This document shows positions 10,055-21,352 of a stretch of 64,000 nt of DNA, piece by piece. Every line of letters starts with the position of its first letter. Positions within the stretch are counted from its first letter, which is position 1. The notes beneath the pieces are model-generated. The model did no database searches. It was given only the letters and a program-made list of their open reading frames with translations, and was not told the origin of the DNA. The DNA is taken from the NCBI GenBank assembly GCA_000827265.1, contig KN834818.1, positions 162,436 through 226,435 on the forward strand. Reading direction: 5' to 3'. The DNA is from Collybiopsis luxurians FD-317 M1 (lineage: Eukaryota > Basidiomycota > Agaricomycetes > Agaricales > Omphalotaceae). A program made the position numbers and the translations under genes.

Positions 10055-13000
10055 ATGACGGTAGTTAATGCAAGCGGAAGGTGAGGATCAACATACTATC
10101 TGGGAAAAGAGCGCTTAGATGCACCCATATGATATATCATAGCATGTTTCAAAATGCTTCCAATTTTGCCATACATGGTGGAACATTCATTGTTGTTTGT
10201 GAGTTAAACATCCAACTTCCTTGTGCAGACACACAAAACTCAGGATTTCTTGTGTTCGGCAGCGAACGATGAAAAGGAAAAGATCCACAAATGGCTGAAT
10301 GCACCAGATTGTACCATCAACTTTCAAGCTGCAGATGATAAGAGAACTAAAGGCACCGGTCAATGGATCCTGAACCATCCTGAATATATCAAATGGAAGC
10401 AATCTTCAAGTATGCTTTGGATACAAGGTAAAGGTACAAGTAAAAATCTGAACTTGGCAAAAAGCATCTTTATTGACTGCCGATGACAGCTGGATCAGGA
10501 AAAACAATTCTCTTGTGAGTTCAATTAGATTGAAATTCAAAAATCATTAACACTTGTTCGGTACTAGCACTACTGTAATCAGAGATCTTAAACAAATAGC
10601 CCCAGAGAATATCTGGTACCACTACTTTGACTCACGTGACAACACAGATTCAAAGTCTACTTTTCGAGGGTACATTCTTTCTCTTTTGCTTCAAGTTGGG
10701 GCTAGTAGTACAGGCATTCATCCTTCATTAAAAAGGCTATATGATGAGTGCAATAGGCAAGGCCTTACTGCATCCTCACCTGCTACACAAGACTTAGCCA
10801 TGGTACTGAAAGAAGTTTTGGAAACTACTAGTGGGGGTTACATTGTGCTAGATGCAATGGATGAGTGCTGTGAAACAGCAAAGGTTGTTGCATGGATGCA
10901 AAGTCTGTGTGAGAAATTTTTCATTCTTTTTACAAGCCGTTATGGCCCTGGGGCACATGTTTTGAAGAGGTGCCTCACAATTTTACTGGAAAATGGAGAT
11001 GCTCTTGTTGATGAGGATATTGCAAAATATTTGGAAGAGGAAGTAGAAGAATGTCACTTCAGAGGAGATCTGAAAGCCGAGGTCATAGATACTTTGAAGG
11101 AGAAGGCACAGGGCCAGTAAGTTAAAAATATTTGTATAATCGAGATTAAAACTAATATGACTGCAGATTCCGCTGGGTAGATTGCCAGCTAAGAACACTG
11201 AAGATTTGTGGATCACCCAGAGTTGTGCGGAAAGCTTTGAGAAATCTGCCTAAAGACTTGATAGAAACTTATAGTCAGGCAATGCTGCGGACTTGGGAAA
11301 GAGAAGAAAACAGAGAAGATGCTCATCATCTTCTCTTATGGCTTACTTATGCATTTGAGCCTTTGACTGTCAGAAAGATTGCTGATATTATGACAATAGA
11401 TTTGGAGAATAATTGTGTTGATGGCAAGGCTGGTGAAATGGAGGTTAAAATCCATTCAATCATTGATTCCACCCTTGTTGCAATTGACATTCACTCAAAT
11501 GTTCAATTGGCACATGCCTCGGTGAAAGAATTCATAATTCATAAACACTATTCATCCCAGACCGTGGGATTATTTTCAATTAATGAGCTGCTGGCTCATG
11601 AAAAAATTGCTCAAGCCTGCATAATATATCTGATGCAGTTCACCTCAATTGGACGTATACAGTCATGTTGGGAGTTGAATGACAATTCATTAATGCCATA
11701 TGCAGTGGAATACTGGCCCAAGCATGCAAAATTTGTGGAGGACAGTGAGTATCAAGGTCCCCTACATGACATGATCATGGAATTTGCAAAAGGTGGGAAA
11801 AAAGTTTCCAGCACTGGCTGAAGAGATATACACTGCATATGAATTTCATGAAAAAAGGTCAAGACAGATGGAAAAATGCCAACCCACTCTTTTCATTAGT
11901 ATGGACCGGGTTATTGACAGCTAGCCGTAAACTGTTGAATTCTCGTGAGGCAGGAGATCTCAATGCAGGGCTCTATGCTGCTGCAAGAAAAGGGCATTTA
12001 CCTATGGTCCTCGATTTATTAGGCTTGGGTGCTAACATAAATGCTCAGGCAGGTCAGGATGGCAATGCCCTTCAAGCTGCTGCAGCACAGGGAAATGAGG
12101 AATTAGTAAATCTTTTGCTTAAGAAGGGTGCCAATGTATCAGCTCGTGGTGGTCAGTTTGGCAATGTCCTTCAAGCTGGAGCATACTCTGCAAATGAGGC
12201 AGTAGTGAAGCTTTTGTTGGAAAAAGGGGTCAATGTTAACACTCAGGGTGGTCAGTATGGCAATGCTCTTCAAATTGCTGCAGCACTGGGAAATGAGGCA
12301 GTAGTAAAGCTTTTGATTAAGGAGGGTGCTGATGTTAATGCTCAGGGTGGTGAATTTGGCAATGCCCTTGTAGCTGCTGCAATGCATGGAAAAGAGGCAG
12401 TTGTAAAGCTTTTGCTCCAGAAGGGTGCAGATGTCAACGCTGAGGGTGGTATCTATGGCAGTGCCCTTCAAGTTGCTACATCTGATGGAAACAAGACAGT
12501 GGTAGAGCTCTTGCTTAAAAATGGTGCCAATGTCAATGCCCAGAATGGCTTTTTTGGTACTGCCCTCCGTGCTGCTGCTTCTGTAGGACATGAAATCATA
12601 GTAAACATTTTGCTTGATAAGGGTGCTGATGTCAATTCTCAGGGTGGTGAATATGGTAATGCCCTTCAAGTTGCTGCATATCATGGTAATGGGGCAATAG
12701 CAAAGCTTTTGCTTCAGAAGGGTGCTAATGTCAATGCTCAGGGTGGCCGATATGGGAATGCCCTTCAAGCTGCTGCAGCACGGGGAAATGAAAGTATAGT
12801 AAACCTTCTGCTTGATAAGGGTGCTGATGTCAAGAAAAGGGGAGGCCAGTTTGGAAATGCCCTTCAAGCTGCTGCAGCACAGGGAAATGAAAATATAGTA
12901 AACCTTCTGCTTCATAAGGGTGCTGATGTCAAGACAAGGGGAGGCCAGTTTGGACATGCCCTTCAAGCTGCTGCATGTCATGGCAATGAGACACTAGTAA

Positions 13001-15619
13001 ATATTTTGCTTGAGAAGGGTGCTGATGTTAATGCTCAGGGTGGTGAATATGACAATGCCCTTCAAGGTGCTGCGGCCAAAGGAAATGAGATGGTAGTAAA
13101 GCTTTTACTTGAAAAGGGTGCCTATATCAATGTGAAGGGTGATAGGTACAGTGGTGATGCCCTTCGAGCTGCTGTAACCCAGGGAAATGAGACTATAGTG
13201 AGAGCTTTGGTTGATAAGGGTACTAATGTTCATTTTCACGGTGGTGAATATGGTAATTACCTACAAGCTGCTGCAGTACAAGGACATGAGGTCATAGTAA
13301 AGTTTATGCTTGACAGGGGTGTAGATGTCAATGCTCAAGGTGGTCCATATGGTAATGCCCTTCAAGCTGGAGCATATTCTGGAAATGAGGCAGTAGTAAA
13401 GCTTTTACTTGAGAAGGGCGCCAATGTCAATACTCAGGGTGGTCACTATGGCAATGCTCTCCAAGCAGCTGTAACACAGGAAAATGAGGCAGTGGTAAAG
13501 CTTTTGCTTGAGCAGGGAGCTAGTGCCAATGATCAGGGTGGTGAATTTGGCAATGCCCTTCAAGCTGCTGCAAGCAATGGAAATGAGGCAGCAGTAAGGC
13601 TTTTGCTTGAGAAGGGTGTGGATGTCAATACCAATGGTCATGGTCACTATGGCAATGTCCTTCAAGCTGCTGCATATCATGGAAATGAGGCAGTAGTAGA
13701 GCTCTTGGTTAAAGAGGGTGCTGATGTCAATGCTCAAGGTGGTCAATATGGCAATGCCCTTCAAGCTGCTGCAGCTCAGGGGAATAATGGTATAGTGAGA
13801 CTTTTGGTGGAGAAGGGTGCTGACATCAATGCTCAGGGAGGTCAATATGGCAATGCCCTTCAAGCAGCTGCAGCTCAGGGGGATAATTGTATAGTGAGAC
13901 TTTTGGTGGAGAAGGGTGCTGATATCAATGCTCAGGGAGGTAAATATGGCAATGCTCTTCAAGCTGGTGCACATTGTGGAAATGAGTCATTGGTACACTT
14001 TTTACTTGAGAATAATGCACATATCAATGCCAATGGTGGCCAATATGGCAATCCCCTTCAAGCTGCTGCTGCTGCCTATTCCGATAATGAGGCAGTAGTA
14101 AGGCTTTTGCTTCAGAAGGATGCTAATGTCAATGCTCAAGGTGGTCAATNNNNNNNNNNNNNNNNNNNNNNNNNNNNNNNNNNNNNNNNNNNNNNNNNNN
14201 NNNNNNNNNNNNNNNNNNNNNNNNNNNNNNNNNNNNNNNNNNNNNNNNNNNNNNNNNNNNNNNNNNNNNNNNNNNNNNNNNNNNNNNNNNAATGAGTCAT
14301 TGGTACACTTTTTACTTGAGAATAATGCACATATCAATGCCAATGGTGGCCAATATGGCAATCCCCTTCAAGCTGCTGCTGCTGCCTATTCCGATAATGA
14401 GGCAGTAGTAAGGCTTTTGCTTCAGAAGGATGCTAATGTCAATGCTCAAGGTGGTCAATATGGCGGTGCCCTTGCAGCTGCTGCAGCAAAAGGAAATGAA
14501 ATTGTAGTAAACCTTCTCCTTGATAGGGGTGCTGATGTCAAGGCAATGGGGGGACAATATGGCAATGCCCTCTGTGCTGCTGCCATACATGGCAGGGATA
14601 AGAGAATGGTAGAACTTTTGATCACAAAAGGTGCTGATATCAATGCTCCAGGTGGTCAATATGTCAATGCCCTTCAAGCTGCTGTTTGTGGTGAAAATAT
14701 GGCAATCATAAAGCTTTTGCTTAGTAAGGGGGCTGATGTCAATGCTCAGGGTGGTTCTGACCGTTTTGGCAGTGCCCTTCAAGCTGCTGTTGTATATAGC
14801 AATATGGCAGTTGTAGAGCTTTTACTACAACATGGTGCTGATGTCCATGCCCAGGCTGGTCATTTTGGCAATGCCCTTACAGCTGCTGCAATTAGTGGAA
14901 ATGTGGCAGTAGTAAAGCTTTTACTGGAGCATGGTGCTGATGTCCATGCTCCGGGTGGGAATGCCCTTCGAGCTGCTGCATATTATGGAGATGAGGCAGT
15001 GGTTGAGCTTTTGCTTGAGAGCGGGGCAAATATCAATGCTGAGGGTGGAAAATATGGCAATGCTCTTCAAGCGGCTGCTGCTTCATCTCCCCCAAGAATA
15101 GCAATAGTCAAGCTGTTGCTTGAGAGGGGTGCTGATATTAATGCTCAGGGTGGCCAATATGGCAATGTCCTACAAGCTGCCGCCGCTAATGGCCCTCAAA
15201 ATGAGCCAATGCTTAAGCTTTTACTTGAATGGGGTGCTGATGTCAATGCTCATGGTGGTCTGTATGGCAGTGCCCTTCAAGCTGCTGCAGTGATTCCCCA
15301 TGGAGATGAGGCAGCTGTCACACTTTTGCTTGATAGTGGTGCTGATGTTAATGCTCAAGGTGGTCAATTTGGCAATGCCCTTCAAGCTGCTGCTGCAAAT
15401 GCTCATGGAAATCCAGCAGTGGTTAAGCTTTTGCTTGACAGAGGTGCTGATATCAATCTTCAGGGTGGTCAATATGACAATGCCCTTCAAGCTGCTGCTG
15501 TAAATGCACATGAAAATGATGCAGTTGCCAAGCTTTTGCTTGAGAGGGGCATGGATATCAAGGCCCTGGGTGGTGATTCTGGCAATTCCCTCAATGCTGC
15601 TGCAATCTTGCCAAAATGA
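10055..15619 (+). CDS. NACHT-ankyrin NLR, copy 2 (one frameshift, assembly gap)
   Basis: Proposed exons are 10055-10080, 10143-10194, 10229-10433, 10490-10514, 10568-11116 and 11167-15619. Exons 1 and 2 give MTVVNASGS then MFQNASNFAIHGGTFIV. Exons 3 and 4 join to the P-loop GKAGSGKT. Exon 5 holds FTTVIRDLKQ, Walker B VLDAMDECCE and the FTSRYGPG sensor. Exon 6 holds the winged-helix/arm region followed by about 33 ankyrin repeats of the form GNALQAAA.GNEAVVKLLLEKGADVNAQGGQY. Copy 4 has seven A's at the site corresponding to about 11801-11807, where this copy has six; that shifts the frame into TGA at 11819. The frame resumes at 11839. This is either a real lesion or a homopolymer error. The N-gap at 14150-14290 looks artefactual (see findings). 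An NLR role in non-self recognition is inferred from the family. Confidence 0.85.
13981..14459 (+). other. Assembly gap (141 N) with identical 169-bp flanks
   Basis: N's occupy 14150-14290. The 169 bases before the gap (13981-14149) and after it (14291-14459) are identical, which suggests two overlapping contig ends placed side by side. Removing one flank plus the gap deletes 310 bases, and 310 is 1 modulo 3. The upstream and downstream ankyrin reading frames differ by exactly that phase, so collapsing the duplication restores one continuous frame. Confidence 0.85.
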
Positions 15620-15960
15620 AGTAATGGTCAATGTTCCTGTTGTCATTCCCCAGGTCAATAATAGTATTGAATTTTCTACTTCTCTAAATTAAGCAATGTA
15701 AAAAACTTTCGCTGTACCAAAGTCTGAGTCTCAACATGCTCCACACAGATAAATATTAACAAAATCTTCCAACGTGTTGCAATACCCCTTTTGTATAGGA
15801 ATACAACAGTAAGTGATTGTACTTAAAAATTCAGACTAATGTTACAATATGATCTTAACCCGAGTGATGTACCTGACCGAAATTTGAGTGAATCGGAAAT
15901 GTGCCAAAATAGCAAGTTCCATACGCGAGCTATGAATAGTCATAGGTCGGCAGTCTATAC
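15620..15960. repeat. 3' flank of NLR copy 2, shared with copy 3
   Basis: This sequence after the stop codon is similar, in inverted orientation, to the flank downstream of NLR copy 3 (about 45912 down to 45597). Shared landmarks include TTGTATAGGAATACAA, CATACGCGAGCTATGAATAG and TCAGAATCTCTGCTTGAC. The duplicated unit therefore reaches at least 400 bp past the NLR stop codon. No gene is seen. Confidence 0.65.
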
Positions 15961-16751
15961 TTAGACTGATGCCTCAGAATCTCTGCTTGACAGGGAAGCT
16001 CATGTCGCACTTGAAGACCGTTCTCTAACAAAGGCAGCGGTTGAATGCTAGAATTGTTGATTTCGAGTAAGGTTGTGAACAATTAAACTTACGGCCGTAC
16101 ATTTCTGCAATTGAGTATCAATTGATTGCTGAGATGAGAGTACTTTTAATTAGTCGCTTGTCATTCCGATGAGTAGTTTTATTCCCTGATCATGGGTGTT
16201 GACCGAAAAATGAGGTCGGACTCTACATTTGTGGCGGTGAGTATAAGAATTTGACTAATAATGAGTTGGTCAACCATGTTCAAAAAAATATTATTTTAAT
16301 TCCCGACCTCGATTGCCTCCAGGTCGGGAACAACTACCCTATCACTGCTTTTCTGACCAGCGGCGTGACCGGTAGCTCATGGTCGAAGGACTTAGTCAAA
16401 ATTAATATCAAAGACTGTTAATTTGTCATGAGCTAAGATGGACTCGGACATTTAGATCTACCTTGATCTTGTGGCCTGCATTGTATCAAGGAAAGCAATA
16501 CAGTCACTTCCTGGAAGAGAGTAGGCGTAGTTATTCTTTTGCAATATCTCGAAACCGTAAACGTTAGCAGAGTAAGCGATCGCCTGGGAAAATCCCCAGT
16601 CATGTACGCGTAATGTCTCGGAAAAGCTGTTGGCTACTGGAGCACCCTGTAGGGAGAGGAGGAAGACGAAAGGACTGCGTAGATTCTTCGGCATCATTGT
16701 GTTTAAGGGAGATGATCGATATCTTTGTGGATGCAGGAAATTTGGGGGCAA
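15960..16751 (-). pseudogene. GH5-family glycoside hydrolase relic, copy 2
   Basis: On the minus strand, LQGAPVANSFSETL (end of a signal peptide and first mature residues) and NNYAYSLPGSDCIAFLDTMQ match the N-terminus of the GH5 relic at 6.5 kb. The remaining exons towards 15960 are non-coding in all frames but stay similar in DNA to copy 1 (for example the CTTGTCATTCCGATGAGTAG landmark near 16157). The active-site part is not readable. This is a broken N-terminal fragment. Confidence 0.6.
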
Positions 16752-17039
16752 TATGGATTATAGGAGAACGGCTTCCGATGAATGCAGAGCAGGTGATTGA
16801 AACACATCGGCTGGAGAATTCCAATTGCAGAGTCCGATTCAGATTGATTGCGGGTGGTAGAAAGAATCATTGCTGGGGAAAGCAAACTACCGCCGGAAAA
16901 GATTATCAGTAGAGACTATATAATACGTAATTGGAATGGAGCTATTTTGATTTACAGGGAACGCTATAATTCATTCCATAGAAGTACCAAAACTCGAAAG
17001 GATTTGTAGCGGCCGGATTCGGAAGAACGTATCGGACAC

Positions 17040-19080
17040 CTTAAGCGCTATTTTTAAGCTTATGTCATTCTGCTTTTGCGCCAGCTCCTGCCTTGCTTGA
17101 ACCCGAACGTCGATCAGCCTATTCTTGAATCGCGTCCCATCTCAGGACGCGTGATAACCGACACGACAGTGGGAGAGATCGAAATAGAGCTAAGGTCCAA
17201 GTTATGATTTCCAAGGTAAACTCAAGTCTAGGTATTTTATGACGTCTACCGAAAGCTTGTCGAAACTTCCTTGCGTTGGCCATGGAGAGTGAGTTTCCTG
17301 TGAGTTGGATTGCTTACTCTGAGAAACACTCATTCAATTCACGTTCTACAGGGTATTACGACCGTGTTATATTCCACCGGTGAGCCCTTTTTGCTTTTCG
17401 ACTCGATACCCGATCCAACCTGCAACAAAGAGTCGCTTCATCTTCTTATTCTCACTTCTTTCATCCTCTCTTCCCATTCTCGTTTGCTTTCTTCTTCCCC
17501 TTTTCACGTCTTCCCGTCTCACCACTGACATAATTGCTAGGCCCAACGAGGCTATTGAAGCTCCTACCGTCAACTCTACCATACGCTTGAGTGGTGGATC
17601 GAGGGAAGTTCATAGCCGAATCGCAATGACTGGGCTTGGTAGGCTGTCTATTGGGCTGGACTAGCTTGGAGAAGGGCATCTCCTACCGACAACAGGTCAA
17701 AGTTTCAGATAGCGGTTTTGCTGCGGGCTAAGAAGGTGTGTTTCCGAATTTCATTTTTCCCCGATGTATCTCTGACGAATATGTTTCTAGGCTACGCTAC
17801 TCCAACTACGACCCAGTACCACCATATTTTCGCTATTGACCAGGTCAAGTGTGCCGATTTCCAATGTTCAACCTCAAATGTCATCGCCGCTGCCTACACC
17901 TCTCTTTTACCCCAAAGTCGTTCGGGCATACAAGGTTCCTTAGTCGAGTATTGAGCCGAGAGGTGCGCGCGCTTGACTTCTTCAGTCCTGCTTGGGTGAC
18001 TCATATCACTAGTCTTTTCCTCATTCCTAGGTGGACAGCCTCTGGTCCGACATTTTACTCTCTCATTCCTCTGCGAACCGAGCGACCTTTCAGTAGCGAG
18101 ACTGCTCAATTTGCCTGGCGGGGGCTTCGTTTGTTTCAGGGATTTCCCTACCTGTGTTCTCAGACCTCTATCCTCGTCATCACCTACGACTATCTTGCCT
18201 GGCCTGGGCACTTTCATTCACTGGAATTGCATCTCCCCCTGCGTCGCTACCTAGCCCAGCAATGGTGCATTCAAAATCCCACTTTTCCCCCCGCCGATGC
18301 TGATGCCCTTGGAGGTGGAGGTGGTGGTAGTTGTACTATTTAAGTGTTGCAAAGGTGAGCTCTGTTCTCTTCGTTTGACTACGGTCATTATTAACCTCTA
18401 CCTGATATCTACAATAGTTCTCGTGCAACTCTCGTTGACTTACGGCAGGTTTCCTCGAGCGCTTTTCGTTGTTGCTTTTTCAACCAATTGCAACCCGTCC
18501 TCTTGACGCTCCAAGTTCTGCCTATCCATGTCCTTCACTAGCACCCTAATATCTCACCCTTGTCTGTTATCCTTTGCCGTCATCAGTCATACCGACAGCC
18601 CTGACACAATGGTTATCGAATGTTTGAATTCGGTGCACCCGTGATTTATCCCTCGTTCTTGGACGCTCTTGCTTCCGCGAATGATCCATCTGGTTATAGC
18701 AGGGCCGTCAATCCACCCGGGTGTAGAGCAAGCTGTGCACGCTACTGCGTGCCTCGCTCTCGGGTGTTCTGGTGGATTTATGGGAGGAGCGTATTACTCT
18801 GGTTTGTACGTTCGGCTTGCTTCTGTGCGAATCTAGCTTACTGGTGTGACGACCTTTCCTTTTCCATTATCTCTTCAGCATTGTCGTGTTGATGCGAATC
18901 ATAATGAAGGCTGTAGTCCGCGCTGGGGCTTTCGATTCGGCGCTGTATGTTATATGTTTGGGTTGCTCGACGTTTTTGTTTCGTTCGTTTGTTTTTAATT
19001 ACCTTTTTTTGGTCGTATATCATTATGGTTTTGATCTCGGCTATCGTTTGAATATTCGCGTTCCGGAATAGGTGTTTGAG
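17040..19080 (+). repeat. Segmental duplication block B
   Basis: This is a diverged copy of block A, without an NLR attached. It begins at the CCTTAAGCGCTATTTTTAAGCTTATGTCATTC landmark region shared with the other blocks. The cyclophilin pieces are at 17150-17385. The unrecognised remains include ARPNEAIEAPTVNST and a GFRFGAVCYM-like piece. At 17849-18343 a 164-codon ORF is open but matches no known family, and the same stretch is interrupted in the other blocks. Confidence 0.7.
17150..17385 (+). pseudogene. CWC27-type cyclophilin N-terminal relic, block B
   Basis: The remnants TTVGEIEIELRSK (17160-17205), a decayed second exon (TEACRNFLALAME-like, 17248-17290) and GYYDRVIFHR (17352-17380) follow the order and splice pattern of block A. 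The fourth exon (TGDKTGT..GGESFYG) is missing; the sequence jumps from the third intron into T-rich sequence. A tryptophan of ELWSK is replaced by Arg. Non-functional. Confidence 0.6.
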
Positions 19081-21352
19081 CTTCTAGTTCAGATGTAATA
19101 CTAATAGCGGTAGTAATGAGCGACGATCGTAAAAACAAATCGTATTTCTTTGACAGGCTAAGAAGCCCCGCAGACCATGATATCTACGGAAAAGATTGCC
19201 ACGGAGACTGAAGACGCGAAGGGCACGTAAAGGGAAACCGGATGACAAAGTCAAGAACAAAAAAACCGCAGGGGATTCAAAGGGTCGGGTGATGACAACA
19301 GAAAACTTGGCGAGAACAGGCTAATAAAATGGGTTGCGAACGAGAACAAGAGGATGGAGAGGTCGGGATTTGATGTGATGATCAACGATTTTCCAGTCGG
19401 TTTGGCATCTTTGAGGATGTCAGCGAAATATGAAAACGAGACGGACGACGAGAGACTTACAAGGCAGACACCCAGCTTGAGAGACCACATATTTATATCT
19501 GAACTAGCACGGACAGTGAAGACACGAACCCCCTTCGATTGACACCACCGCGGACATAGTCAACCCAAATTCTCTCATGAAAGTCTAGAGAGGGATCGAC
19601 GTTCTGGCAAAGGGCTGAGTCATAACTGAAGCATGACAATCAAGAGGCTGGCTTGACATGGCAAGAGGTGAAGCCGATCTGGTGAAATGACATCTGCCAC
19701 GCGAATGAACATTTTCTCACGTTGCCGAAGTTGCCGTCTCTGCCATTTTCGCCCGCCGTCGTCTTGTCTGCTCAATTGTAAACAAAAGGAATCGTTGACG
19801 TATGCTCAAGTTATATGTAGGTATTTATATACTAGGATGAGGATGGATTACGATCAGAAGAAATATATCTACGGGAACGATAGGTATGGTAGAATCAGAA
19901 CGCTTCGTGCCTGGAGAAACAGGGTTTGTCCTCTGGCACTCCAAGAAGTCTTTGCTCCTCTTGAGTAACTGAAATTGATTGCCAGAATGCGTGAACAGTG
20001 AAAGGAGATTGATTGAGAAGCCACAAATGAAGATAGAATATATATCCAGGATATTTTCCAGAGCATGAATAAGAGGTTCCTCTAACCGCAAGCTGTACAT
20101 CTCCGCTGGTAGAAAAAGTCGTACCAACGCGTTGTTGCCGAATCACTTGGCTACTCGGCAGTCGGCAGAACTTCCCAATTTGGGGGGGGGAGGGGGGGTC
20201 GTGGGACCATTTCAAAGATCCAGATCGGCTTCACCTCTTGTGACATGGCTCGTCTTACCGAATCATAGCACTTTCAAAAGTGGCTACAAACACAATGAAG
20301 TGCGCCGCAGACGATGAGATATATAGATGGTCTAGGACAAGGAGATGCAAGTGGTTTGTAGGAGAGGTGGACGCAGATAAGTGGATGGATTTAGGATTGG
20401 CGGCGATGGAGATGGGGGCAACAGAGTGGTTGAGGACTCGCTTGCTGCGTACACGTTTAATGGAAACGGAAAGGACAGAGATGGTGTTGGGAATGGGTTG
20501 GACGTGATTGATGACGTAGACTGAGTTGGAGGCGAAGGGGGACCAGTCGATGAAAATAACGATGTCGCCAACGTGAACTGAGACAGTGAAAAAGACAAAA
20601 GAAAGACTTGCTATCCAAAATCAAAATCCTCTGACCCATCACAATCCAGCCCCAAGTGGATTGATTATAAAAACCTGATAAGCGGCCATTCCTGGGATAA
20701 GCCCTCCAAGATGTACTCTCAATCCATAATCTTCATACTCTTGGGGCCCTAGTATGTGCATTGTCTTGCAGCTCTAAACAGCAAGTATCAGTGAGCTGAT
20801 GCATTGAGAGAAGTGGAGCCCATATACTACTACTAAAGATCAAAAAAACCACTCAACCCTGCGATGCATTGCTCAAATTCACAATACATATGCTAAGAGG
20901 TGTAGCACTTTGACAGCAGATGGGTAGTCACATTTACGAGGGTATTATTTACTTGTAATCAATATAGAGTCATAAATCTATTGACCTCAGTCAGGCAAAT
21001 AGGGAGATTAAGGAGTCGAGGATTGCTGCTGCAGGCAGCACTAAGGATTTCTATGGGAGAAACTAGAGCGAGTTGACTTGCAAACCTGAATCCATCCTAC
21101 ACCTATGTAGAAACGGAAACAGATTGGTAAAATGAGCATCCTCACCCAGCTTGTAGCTGTTATTTCAGACTGTAAAAAGGTCATTATGGACCTATGGGAG
21201 GTTGTCTGATTCACCAGCCAAATAAATGAATAGATGAGCAATGTATATATAATTGTACAGGGCGGTGATGTCATTGTTTCAAACTATATATTTAGAATAT
21301 TCATATAACTATTCAACTCCTGCCAGTGTTTTCTATTTGGCTCCAAAAGCAT
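19081..21352. other. No confident gene; unrecognised open stretch on the minus strand
   Basis: Between block B and the membrane-protein gene no family is recognised. On the minus strand about 110 codons are open from about 20610 to 20280, including VGDIVIFIDWSPFASNSVYV, but there is no clear start and no known motif. A G-run (G9-A-G7) lies at 20182-20198. The rest carries only short frames. Confidence 0.35.

Noticed and set aside
12139..14361. Long open frames antisense to the ankyrin arrays (also 46005-49449 and 61515-63848), with repeated SSLKGIAILTTLSIDISTLLKQ units
   Set aside because: They mirror the 99-bp ankyrin repeat: because 99 is divisible by three, an antisense frame free of stops in one unit is free in most. 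Codon use, introns and conserved motifs all belong to the other strand.
11839..15619. Regular about 99-bp repeats as a possible CRISPR-like or satellite array
   Set aside because: They translate into canonical ankyrin repeats in one frame and have no spacer structure.
17849..18343. 164-codon ORF in block B as a real gene
   Set aside because: The same stretch is broken in blocks A, D and E and matches no family, so openness in one copy is probably chance.
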